From Solirubrobacter taibaiensis (GTDB lineage: Bacteria > Actinomycetota > Thermoleophilia > Solirubrobacterales > Solirubrobacteraceae), in contig JAPDDQ010000013.1 in assembly GCA_027587225.1 (NCBI GenBank), positions 1-64,000 of the forward strand: 64,000 nt of DNA. Direction: 5' to 3'. Below are positions 24,950-32,396 of the stretch, in pieces. The notes beneath the pieces are model-generated. The model did not search any database and was not told the origin of the DNA. It saw only the letters and a list, made by a program, of their open reading frames with translations. Within the stretch, counting starts at the first letter, position 1. Each line of letters begins with the position of its first letter. The position numbers and the translations under genes were made by a program.

Positions 24950-25482
24950 CCGGTGTCGAGCTCCTCCCGCAGGGCGCGCCGGAAGCGCGAGGTGATCTGG
25001 TGGACGTTGGCGACGCTGACGCCGTCGATCTCGGCGGCGCCGCGGCCCTGCAACACGACGAGCTCAACGACCCGGCGGTGCTCGGCGTTCAGCCCCGCCA
25101 GCAGGCGCTCGATCAAGTCGTTGAGCTCGATCTCGTCGTCGGCCGGGGCGATGACGGTGACGTCGTCGATCGGGACGGTCGTCGCCGCCCGGCGGCGGTG
25201 GAAGTCGGCGATCCGCCGCGCGGTGATCGTGCGCAGCCACACCGCGAACTCGCCGATCGAGGAGCCGTCGAACGCGGACTGGATCGCGCTGACCAGCACC
25301 TCGCCGGTCACGTCCTCGACCGCGTCCGCGGGAACCTTCAGCGACACGCGCCGCGCGACGTTGTGCCAGTGCCCGTAGACGAGGATCGCGAGCGCCGTGC
25401 GCGCCGACTCGTCACCCGCGGTCCGCAGGTACGCGATCAGGGCGTCGTCGTCGAGACGCTGCAGCTCGGCTTCGCGGAGCAC
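24946..25482 (-). CDS. ECF-like RNA polymerase sigma factor
   Basis: A 178-residue sigma-70-family protein. Region 2 spans about residues 25-85 (ALAILVYGHWHNVARRVS to LRTITARRIADFHRRR), and region 4 spans about 120-170 (LNAEHRRVVELVVLQGRGAA, then SVANVHQITSRFRRALRE). I chose GTG 25482 because a CATTAT -10 hexamer ends six bases upstream, as for a leaderless message; ATG 25503 would overlap the divergent gene's start. It is the first gene of the HTH/protease/ATPase/HEPN/patatin run and probably controls it or a wider regulon. Confidence 0.8.
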   Translation of the reverse strand: MLREAELQRLDDDALIAYLRTAGDESARTALAILVYGHWHNVARRVSLKVPADAVEDVTGEVLVSAIQSAFDGSSIGEFAVWLRTITARRIADFHRRRAATTVPIDDVTVIAPADDEIELNDLIERLLAGLNAEHRRVVELVVLQGRGAAEIDGVSVANVHQITSRFRRALREELDTG

Positions 25483-25487
25483 CCGCC

Positions 25488-25494
25488 CATAATG
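25488..25494. promoter_or_regulatory. Symmetric -10 element serving two divergent leaderless genes
   Basis: The sequence CATAATG reads CATAAT on the plus strand and CATTAT on the minus strand. The plus hexamer is eight bases before ATG 25502; the minus hexamer is six bases before GTG 25482. Sequence-symmetric -10 elements are known to fire in both directions, so one site could initiate both genes. Confidence 0.55.
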
Positions 25495-25501
25495 CCGCGC
25501 C

Positions 25502-26377
25502 ATGCGCACGACGATCACCCTGGGCGGCCACGAGGTGCCCGCGTTCGAGTCCCGCGGGACCACCGATGGGCCGCGGGTGGCCGTGCTCGGCGGTGTTCAC
25601 GGGTGCGAGTACTCGTCGATCGCGGCGGTCATCCGCCTCATGCGCGGGCTCGGCGAGCACGCGGGAACCGTCGTCGGCGTCCCGGTGGTGAGCATGGACT
25701 CGTTCACTCAGCGCTCGCCGTTCGTCGTGCCGCGGGACGGCCAGAACCTCAACCGCGCGTTCCCCGGCAACCCGGACGGCTCGTACACGGACCGGCTCGC
25801 GCACGACATCTTCACGCAGCTGATCGAGCCGGCCGACGCCGTGCTCGACCTCCACGGCGGCGACCTCGTGGAGGCGCTGGAGCCGTTCGCGATCTACAAC
25901 GACGCGCGCTCCCGCGACCTCGCCCTCGCGTTCAACCTGCCGTACGTCGTCGACTCGACCGGCTCACTCACCGGCATGACCTCGGCCGCGGCGGACGTGC
26001 CGGCCGTCCTCGCCGAGGCGGGCGGCATCGGCCAGCTCGAGGAAAGCGCGGTCGCGCTGCTCACGGACGGGGCGCGCAACGCGCTGAAGTATCTCGGCGT
26101 GCTCGACGGTGACCCGGAGCCGTCGCGCTCGAAGGTGCTGGGCCGCTTCGATTGGCACCACTCGACTCCGGCCGGCTTCTGGGTGGCGGCGGTGAAGGCC
26201 GGCGACCAGGTGGCGAAGGGCGCGGTGCTCGGCGAGGTGCGCGACCTCTACGGCGACGTGCTGCAGACCATCCGCGCATCAGACGACGGCGTCGTGCTCT
26301 TCCTCACCACGAGCGCAGCCGTGGCCGCCGAGGGGCTGCTGCTCGGCCTAGGCTGCGACGAGCGCACCGGCGCGTAG
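25502..26377 (+). CDS. Succinylglutamate desuccinylase/aspartoacylase-family zinc hydrolase
   Basis: A 291-residue M14-like amidohydrolase. Zinc ligands are His33 and Glu36 (GGVHGCEYSS) and the His of LDLHGGD near 118. The NLNRAFPGNPDGS stretch carries the family arginine and asparagine. The C-terminal domain of beta strands (WVAAVKAGDQVAKGAVLGEV) resembles a lipoyl-like barrel seen in this group. The true substrate, an N-acylated amino acid or similar small molecule, cannot be told. It lies divergent from the sigma factor gene with only 19 bases between start codons, so both appear leaderless. Confidence 0.85.
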   Translation: MRTTITLGGHEVPAFESRGTTDGPRVAVLGGVHGCEYSSIAAVIRLMRGLGEHAGTVVGVPVVSMDSFTQRSPFVVPRDGQNLNRAFPGNPDGSYTDRLAHDIFTQLIEPADAVLDLHGGDLVEALEPFAIYNDARSRDLALAFNLPYVVDSTGSLTGMTSAAADVPAVLAEAGGIGQLEESAVALLTDGARNALKYLGVLDGDPEPSRSKVLGRFDWHHSTPAGFWVAAVKAGDQVAKGAVLGEVRDLYGDVLQTIRASDDGVVLFLTTSAAVAAEGLLLGLGCDERTGA

Positions 26378-26593
26378 CCGGAGCCCGCCGGCGACCGCCG
26401 CTCGGAGCTCGTCCGCTTCGTAGCGCGCGAGCTGCCCCGCGACCCACGCCACGCCGAAGCCCGGCACGGTGATCGCCTCCGCGGTGGTGATCCACACGTA
26501 GCCCAGCTCGCCGACGCGGAAGCTCTGCACCAGCGGCTCGCCGTCGAAGCGATGGGCGTGGTCGACGTTCGGCAGCTCACGAATCAAGTCCAC
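26348..26593 (-). CDS. Small hypothetical protein, 81 aa
   Basis: It starts at GTG 26593 (MDLIRELPNVDHAHRFDGEP) and has a plausible soluble composition: GYVWITTAEAITVPGFGVAW, then a helical tail. No motif recognised. The 3' end overlaps the desuccinylase-like gene by 30 bases in the convergent direction. It could be a small binding protein; the family is unknown. Confidence 0.6.
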   Translation of the reverse strand: MDLIRELPNVDHAHRFDGEPLVQSFRVGELGYVWITTAEAITVPGFGVAWVAGQLARYEADELRAAVAGGLRLRAGALVAA

Positions 26594-26670
26594 GCGCGAG
26601 AGCCTCGCCCGCGTGGTGACCCGGCGTCAACACCGCCTAGACCACAACCCCCCGGACGACGTAATGCGCG

Positions 26671-26943
26671 CTATTCCGAATGTCGGAGCAGGTAGTCGAT
26701 GTAGATCGGCCGGCGCGCTTCCATCGCGTCCTTGTCGCCCCGGAGCGCGTCGAGCACCTGCCGGCTCCAGTGCGCGACCTCCTCTTGGCCTTGCTGCGCG
26801 TCGCCGTCGGCCGCCTCGGCGGCGGGCGTCTCCGACAGCAGCCGCCAGAAGAACTTCACGTCAAGGTGCCGCTCGGCGCGCTTGACGGCGCGGTCGTGCA
26901 GCTCGTGGGTCGGCAGCGCGTCGAGGTCTTCGAACGTGGTCAC
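26671..26943 (-). CDS. Small charged helical hypothetical protein, 90 aa
   Basis: A helical, charged protein (VTTFEDLDALPTHELHDRAV, then RRPIYIDYLLRHSE at the end). GTG 26943 overlaps the stop of the GGDEF-EAL gene (GTGA), implying co-translation; longer upstream frames are inside that gene. It may be a small partner of the cyclic-di-GMP enzyme, but that is inference from overlap only. Confidence 0.65.
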   Translation of the reverse strand: MTTFEDLDALPTHELHDRAVKRAERHLDVKFFWRLLSETPAAEAADGDAQQGQEEVAHWSRQVLDALRGDKDAMEARRPIYIDYLLRHSE

Positions 26944-28970
26944 GGCTCGGAGGTTATCCGTGGGCCGGGTGCGCCGAACAGGTAGCCCTGCGCGTACTGG
27001 CACCCGAGCGCCGTGAGCTGCGCGGCCTGCTCCTCGTTCTCGACGCCCTCGGCGATCGCCGCGATGTCCAGGGCGGAAGCCAGCGAGATGATCGCGGCCA
27101 CGATCGCCATGTCCCCCGGGGACGAGCCGAGCGCGGCGACGAACGAGCTGTCGATCTTCACCGCCCGCACCGGCAGGTCACGCAACGAGGAGTAGCCCGT
27201 GCCGAAGTCGTCGAGCGCCAGCCCGACCCCGAGCTCACGCAGCGCCGCGACGTTCGCCCGCGCCGTCTTCGGCGCCCCCTGCAGCACGCGCTCCTTGAGC
27301 TCCAGGCGCAGTCGCCCCGCCGGCAGTCCGCTCGAAGCCAGGCAGTCCGCGACCACCGCCGGCAGGTCCGGCTGTGCCAGTTGCCGCGGCGACAGGTTCA
27401 CCCAGATCGCCGGTCCGTCCTCGTCGAGCCCGAACGCGGCCGCGGTCTCGTGGCAGGCCTGCATGAGCGTCCACGCCCCGATCTCCACGATCAGGGCCGA
27501 CTCCTCCGCGACCGGGATGAAGTCCGCCGGCGCGCTCATCACGCCGCCGGGGGAGTCCCAGCGCAGCAGCGCCTCGTGCCCGATCACGGACCGATCCGCC
27601 AGCGACACGATCGGCTGGAACGCCAGCCGCAGCTGGCCCAGAGACAAGGCCCGCTCCAGCGCCGCGGCCGTCCGCAGGCGCTCTCGCGCGTGCTGGCGCA
27701 GCGCCGTGTCGAAGACCTCCACGCGCCCCCGTCCCTCGGCCTTCGCGCGGTAGGCCGCGGCGTCGGCGTCGGCGAGCAGCGCGTCCGGGTCGCGCCGACC
27801 CGCGCTGCCCAGCGCGATCCCGATCGAGGCCGACAACCGGTGTTCGATCCCGTCCACGTCCAGCGGCTCGTGGATCGCTTCCGCCAAGCGGTGCCCGAGC
27901 GCGATCGCCGTGTGCTCGTCGATGTCCTCGCACACGATCACGAACTCGTCCCCGCCCAGGCGCGCCACGGTGTCCGCCGGGCGGACCGTGGCCACGAGCC
28001 GGCGGCCGAGCGCGATCAGCAGCGCGTCACCCGCGGCGTGGCCGTAGAGGTCGTTGACGGCCTTGAAGTCGTCGAGGTCGATGAACAGCACGCAGGCGCC
28101 GCCCTGATCGCGACCCGTGCGCGCCAGCGCGTGAATCAGCCGCTCACGGCACAGCGCGCGGTTCGCGAGCCCGGTCAGCGGGTCGTGCAGCGCCTCGTGG
28201 CGCATCCGCTCCTCGCCGCGCAACCGCCCCAGCGCCGTGGCCAGCACGTTCGCGATCGCGCGCAGGAAGCTCTCCTCGTCCTCCCCGAGCGAGCCCTCCA
28301 CGCCGATCTCGCCGAACACCTCGTCCCCGGAGGCGATCTCGAACCGCGTCATCTCGCCGCCGTCGTGCCCCCACCCGGCCAGCAGCTCGCCCGAGCGCCG
28401 GATCTCCACGAGGTCGAGCGAGAGCGTCTCGCGCATCCGCTCGACCGCCTCGACGGCCAGGTCGCCGACGTCGGCGCCCGACAGCGCGCGCCCGCCCAAC
28501 CCGGCCACCGCGGCCGCCTGGGCCGACTGCCGCTGCAGCCGCGCCATCGCCTCGCGGTGCACGGTCATGTCGCGCCCGATCGCGAGCAACAGCGGGCCCG
28601 CCTCGGTCTCCACGATCCCCCAGCTCATCTCGCCCACGAACTCGGTGCCGTCGCGGCGCAGGCCGTCGGCGCGGATCGTGAACCGGAGCGGATGCTCGGT
28701 CGCGAAGTACAGCTGCATGTTGCGCGTGTAGCGGTCGCGGACCGCCTCCGGCCACAGCGTCTGAACCGGTCGGCCGAGCAGTTCGCCATGTTCGTATCCG
28801 AACAATGTCTCGGCGTGCGCGTTGACGAAGACGATGCGTTCGTCACGTCCCGTGGCGACCGTCGCGTCCGGCAGTCCTTCCAGCACCGCCCGCAGCGCAC
28901 GCTCCTCGTAGAGCAGCGCCTCCAGTGCGCTGGTCTGCTTCCCCCCGGCCTCGTCGTCGTGCGCTTCCAT
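26940..28970 (-). CDS. PAS-GGDEF-EAL cyclic-di-GMP turnover protein
   Basis: A 676-residue signalling protein. A PAS domain sits at about 25-150 (PDATVATGRDERIVFVNAHA), then a GAF-like region at 165-240, a GGDEF cyclase with RLGGDEFVIV, and an EAL phosphodiesterase with GHEALLRW, LDDFGTGYSSL, KIDSSFV and IAEGVE. Both active sites look intact. RPAD sits five residues before GGDEF, matching the RxxD inhibitory site, so the cyclase is probably product-inhibited. No membrane segment is present, so it is cytosolic. Its stop overlaps the next small gene by GTGA. An HD-GYP gene nearby suggests local control of cyclic-di-GMP. Confidence 0.92.
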   Translation of the reverse strand: MEAHDDEAGGKQTSALEALLYEERALRAVLEGLPDATVATGRDERIVFVNAHAETLFGYEHGELLGRPVQTLWPEAVRDRYTRNMQLYFATEHPLRFTIRADGLRRDGTEFVGEMSWGIVETEAGPLLLAIGRDMTVHREAMARLQRQSAQAAAVAGLGGRALSGADVGDLAVEAVERMRETLSLDLVEIRRSGELLAGWGHDGGEMTRFEIASGDEVFGEIGVEGSLGEDEESFLRAIANVLATALGRLRGEERMRHEALHDPLTGLANRALCRERLIHALARTGRDQGGACVLFIDLDDFKAVNDLYGHAAGDALLIALGRRLVATVRPADTVARLGGDEFVIVCEDIDEHTAIALGHRLAEAIHEPLDVDGIEHRLSASIGIALGSAGRRDPDALLADADAAAYRAKAEGRGRVEVFDTALRQHARERLRTAAALERALSLGQLRLAFQPIVSLADRSVIGHEALLRWDSPGGVMSAPADFIPVAEESALIVEIGAWTLMQACHETAAAFGLDEDGPAIWVNLSPRQLAQPDLPAVVADCLASSGLPAGRLRLELKERVLQGAPKTARANVAALRELGVGLALDDFGTGYSSLRDLPVRAVKIDSSFVAALGSSPGDMAIVAAIISLASALDIAAIAEGVENEEQAAQLTALGCQYAQGYLFGAPGPRITSEP

Positions 28971-28995
28971 GCTGCGGTCGGCGCAGCCTACAGAG

Positions 28996-29433
28996 CTAGA
29001 GGAGACCCTTCTCGCGCAACTGCTCGATGGCGTGTTCGCGCTTGTCGAGCCCGGTCAGACCCATGCCCTCCAGGACGGGCGGCGCTTTGGTGAACTGGAT
29101 GTCGCGGTAGTCGACGATCTCGACCCGGTTGCCCCAGGGATCACGGAAGTCCAGCCGCCGGCCGGGTTCGACCTCCACGTCGTCCGCGGCCTCGAGCGCG
29201 GCCCGCACCGCCTCCTTGTCGTCGACGACCAGACCGAAGTGGCGCCCCTCGTCCGGCCCCTGCTCACGCCGCTCGGACAGCGCGAGGAACTGGTCGCCCA
29301 GGTCGATGAAGGCCATGCCGGGCGCCACGCCGCGCAGATGCAGCTCGAAGAAGCGGCCGTAGAACTCCAGCGCCTCGTCGATGCTGTCGACCTCGAGCGC
29401 TACGTGGTTGATTCCGACGAGCTTGGAGAGCAT
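28996..29433 (-). CDS. VOC-family (glyoxalase/bleomycin-resistance fold) protein
   Basis: A 145-residue vicinal-oxygen-chelate protein with the paired beta-alpha-beta units: GINHVALEVDSIDEALEFYG at the start, FIDLGDQFLALSE, HFGLVVDD and LDFRDPWGNRVEIVDY. Metal ligands are probably His10, His66 and a Glu in RVEIVD. The last 35 residues form a helical extension. Substrate unknown. A tiny ORF lies just upstream on the same strand. Confidence 0.85.
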   Translation of the reverse strand: MLSKLVGINHVALEVDSIDEALEFYGRFFELHLRGVAPGMAFIDLGDQFLALSERREQGPDEGRHFGLVVDDKEAVRAALEAADDVEVEPGRRLDFRDPWGNRVEIVDYRDIQFTKAPPVLEGMGLTGLDKREHAIEQLREKGLL

Positions 29434-29518
29434 CGCGGCACTACATCACGATCCGGCGAGGGTCGAGAGCGCGCCGACGCCGAAATGGCGGCGAGCAGCG
29501 CGCGGATAACTCCGTTGA

Positions 29519-29536
29519 TTAGAACTTGAAGCCCAT
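29519..29536 (-). other. Possible five-codon ORF (MGFKF) with strong Shine-Dalgarno
   Basis: On the minus strand GGAGG (29543-29547) lies six bases before ATG, giving M-G-F-K-F and TAA. The ribosome site is one of the best in a region where most starts are leaderless or weak. It could be a leader peptide for the VOC gene 86 bases downstream, or a microprotein. Such short frames often arise by chance. Confidence 0.3.
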
Positions 29537-29613
29537 GATGATCCTCCGTGATCTCTGGTCGGGGTGGGCGGCTTGTTCCGCTGATCGGTCCGAAGTCCCG
29601 AACCTGTACTCAA

Positions 29614-30945
29614 TTACCCCGTTCGGGGGAGCGCGTGGGCGTGCACGCGCCGGCCGAACGCGAGCTCGGCCTCGAAGTCGGCGTCGTCACCGTGGGCGAA
29701 GCTCAAGTCGCCCGCGGTGAGCAGGGCGATGAACGTCTCCACCACGCGCGGGTCGAGCTGGTGGCCGGAGACGCGGCGCAGCTCGGCGACGGCGTCGGTG
29801 GTGCTGATCGGCTTGCGGTAGGAGTCGCGGGCGGTGATCACGTCGTAGGTGTCGGCGACCGCGATCACGCGCGCGCCGGGTGGGATCTCCTCGCCCGCGA
29901 GCCCCCGTGGGTAGCCACGGCCGTCCCAGCGCTCGTGGTGCGCGTGCACGATGTCCGCCACCGGCCCGTAGCCGTCGATCCGCCGGACGATCCGCGCGCC
30001 GTCCTCGGGGTGGCACTTGACCGCCTCCCACTGCTCGTCGCTCAGCCGGGAGTCGGCGAGCAGGATCGTGTCGGGGAAGGCGAACTTGCCGATGTCGTGC
30101 AGCAGCGCCGCGGTGTGCACGAGCTCCTGCTCGTCCTTGCTCCACCCGAGCGCCTCGGCCATCGCGCGGGCGTAGCGGGCGACGGCGGCGGAGTGGCGCG
30201 CGGTCATCCGATCGCGCAGGGCGAGCGTCTCGATCATGCTCACGAGTACGCCCAGCTGCAGCGCAGCGAGGCGCTCCGCCCGCTCACGCGAGAGCAACAG
30301 CTCGCGCAGCAGGTACTGGAACACGAGCAGCACGAGCAGCATCAGCGCGATCGCTGCCACCCCGGTGCGCGTGTAGAAGCTCGCCACGAGTGCGCACAAC
30401 GCGGCGCTGAGGATCTCGCTCGGGAACACCGGGAGGAAGATCGTGCGGAACTTGTTCGCCAGCGTGAGGTGGTTGGCGAACGCCTGGTGGCCGGCGATCA
30501 TCACGAAGTTCAGGAGGTTCGTGAGCAGGAACACGCCGAACACGAGCAGCGGGAACGCGGCGGCGGCTTCGTCGACGTCGGCGGCTTGGATGAGCAGGCC
30601 GCCGACGAGCGGGAAGGTGGCGAACGTGGCCAGGTTGGCGAGCAGGAGCGAGCCGGGGTTGCGAGCGCGGACCTGGTCGAAGAGCACGCTGGCGACGCCG
30701 ATCGCGGCGGCCGGAGCGGGGCCGAGCAACGCCATCGCCAGCACGAGCGCGAGGAACGAGCCGGAGATGCGCTGGCCGTGGTGGCTGACGGCGAACAGGT
30801 CGCTCGCCAGCGCGAGCACGAGGATGACGGCCACGAGGGTGAGTGGCTCCCACTGCTCTGCCGTCGAGACGAGCGCGGCGAGGGTCGCCGCGGCCGCGAG
30901 GACAATCGCCTCGGTGATCAGGAGCGATGTCCGGCGCGTCAACAT
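29614..30945 (-). CDS. Membrane-anchored HD-GYP phosphodiesterase
   Basis: A 443-residue protein. The first 220 residues form about six hydrophobic segments, like a membrane sensor. The HD-GYP domain follows with the metal-binding HDIGKFAFPDTILL and the signature HHERWDGRGYPRGL. These enzymes hydrolyse cyclic-di-GMP to GMP. Residues from about 415 form an acidic tail. Its position next to the GGDEF-EAL protein suggests opposing control of the same pool. Confidence 0.92.
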   Translation of the reverse strand: MLTRRTSLLITEAIVLAAAATLAALVSTAEQWEPLTLVAVILVLALASDLFAVSHHGQRISGSFLALVLAMALLGPAPAAAIGVASVLFDQVRARNPGSLLLANLATFATFPLVGGLLIQAADVDEAAAAFPLLVFGVFLLTNLLNFVMIAGHQAFANHLTLANKFRTIFLPVFPSEILSAALCALVASFYTRTGVAAIALMLLVLLVFQYLLRELLLSRERAERLAALQLGVLVSMIETLALRDRMTARHSAAVARYARAMAEALGWSKDEQELVHTAALLHDIGKFAFPDTILLADSRLSDEQWEAVKCHPEDGARIVRRIDGYGPVADIVHAHHERWDGRGYPRGLAGEEIPPGARVIAVADTYDVITARDSYRKPISTTDAVAELRRVSGHQLDPRVVETFIALLTAGDLSFAHGDDADFEAELAFGRRVHAHALPRTG

Positions 30946-30968
30946 CTGTGACGCGAAGCCTAAAGCGG

Positions 30969-32279
30969 CTAGGGCAAGATGAGAATGCCTGACGCAGCTT
31001 CTGCAGCCTGGTCGCCGTCATTCGTGCGGGCGTGCACGATCACGGTGGCGTCGGTGTCCCGGTTCGTTTGCGTGCGCAGGCGGCGGTAGCCGGCGTCGGT
31101 GAGCCGCACGCGGAGGCGCTTGGAGCGGCCGGCCGCGATCGAGAACTTCTGGCGCGCGCTGAGGGTGTACCCGCGCTCGGTGGAGAGGTCGAAGCCGCGC
31201 AGCTGCACCGTTCCGCGGCACCGGCTCGGGGCCGCGACGCACTCGAGCGTGAAGGGGATCCGCCGGCTCAGGTGGGTGTCACCGTCGTCGTCGCCGACCT
31301 GGACCTCGCTGCGCGGGCACGGGCCGCCGCCGGCGATGGTGGCGGCGCGGGGCGCGCTCGCGGGCGCGATGAGCAGGCAGCGGTTCGCGACCCACGCGAC
31401 GTGCCGGTCGTCGGTGTCGAAGCTCTCGCCGAGCTCCTGCGTCGGGGTGCCGAACCGGCGCTCCTTGCCGGCGGGCTCGATCACGCGCAGCCCGGTGCCG
31501 ACATGCGCGACGAGCCGCTCACCGGCGAAGGCGATGTCCGCGGACCCGGACTTCAGCCGCCGGACCTGGCCGCCGGGCCGCACGTCGACGATCCCGTCCT
31601 CGTCGGTGAGCGCCGCGACGTGACCGTCGGGTCGCAGCGCGAGTCCCTCGATCTCGCTCGGCAGCGTGGTTTGTGAACGGACGGCGCCGGTGCGCCAGTC
31701 ACGCAGCCTGAGGGTGCGGCCGATCGCGCTCGCGACGAGGTCGCCCGCGAACGTCGCGAAGAGCCGTTCCTCCTCCGGCAACTCGACCTCACGCGGCTCT
31801 GGGTCGCGCACCACGATTCCGAGCTGGTCGAGCCCGCCGCGGGCCTCGAACGTGAACACGCGCGCGCCGTCGACCTCGTGGCCGAACGGGAACACCCAGC
31901 CCGGCGTGTCGAGTGCGGTCAGCGGCGTGAACGCGGTCCACGGACCGAGCGGCGGGCCGCTGAACGCCTGCACGGCGTTGATCGAGCTGCCGTAGCTGCC
32001 GACGATCACGCTGAGCGCGACGCGCTCGGACGACGCGGCGAGCCGAGCCCGTGCCACCTGCTCGGGTGGGGCGGTGAACTCGAACACCTTGCGCTCGGGG
32101 CCGCCGGTGATCGGCACGGCGAAGACCTGCAGCGTCTGCTCGTTCGTGCGGGAAAACAGCACGTGGTCGCCCGCGAGGGCGAACGAAGCGTCCTCGCTCA
32201 CGCGGGCGAGACCTCTGGGCGCGGCTGCGGCCGCGCTGGGGAAGGCGAGTGCGGCGACGACGGCGAGCGCGGTGAGCAT
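30969..32279 (-). CDS. Secreted TolB/beta-propeller-like hypothetical protein
   Basis: A 436-residue exported protein with a signal peptide (MLTALAVVAALAFPSAAAAA). The body has repeated strand units (VLFSRTNEQTLQVFAVPIT, LRLRDWRTGAVRSQTT, DGHVAALTDEDGIVDV) like a propeller, and a C-terminal beta domain of about 95 residues with two cysteine pairs (CPRS, CVAAPSRCRG). ATG 32279 is chosen because it starts directly with the signal; 104 codons upstream are shadow. Function unknown; it may be an extracellular binding protein. Confidence 0.75.
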   Translation of the reverse strand: MLTALAVVAALAFPSAAAAAPRGLARVSEDASFALAGDHVLFSRTNEQTLQVFAVPITGGPERKVFEFTAPPEQVARARLAASSERVALSVIVGSYGSSINAVQAFSGPPLGPWTAFTPLTALDTPGWVFPFGHEVDGARVFTFEARGGLDQLGIVVRDPEPREVELPEEERLFATFAGDLVASAIGRTLRLRDWRTGAVRSQTTLPSEIEGLALRPDGHVAALTDEDGIVDVRPGGQVRRLKSGSADIAFAGERLVAHVGTGLRVIEPAGKERRFGTPTQELGESFDTDDRHVAWVANRCLLIAPASAPRAATIAGGGPCPRSEVQVGDDDGDTHLSRRIPFTLECVAAPSRCRGTVQLRGFDLSTERGYTLSARQKFSIAAGRSKRLRVRLTDAGYRRLRTQTNRDTDATVIVHARTNDGDQAAEAASGILILP

Positions 32280-32396
32280 GGGCTGACCCGATACCCCGTT
32301 GGTGGCTACCCGTACCCGATGCGGGGGCGGGCGGGAGGATCGGAGGCCAGCAGGCTCCACGGATTCAGGGGCGCATTGGACCGAGTATCTCCAGTC

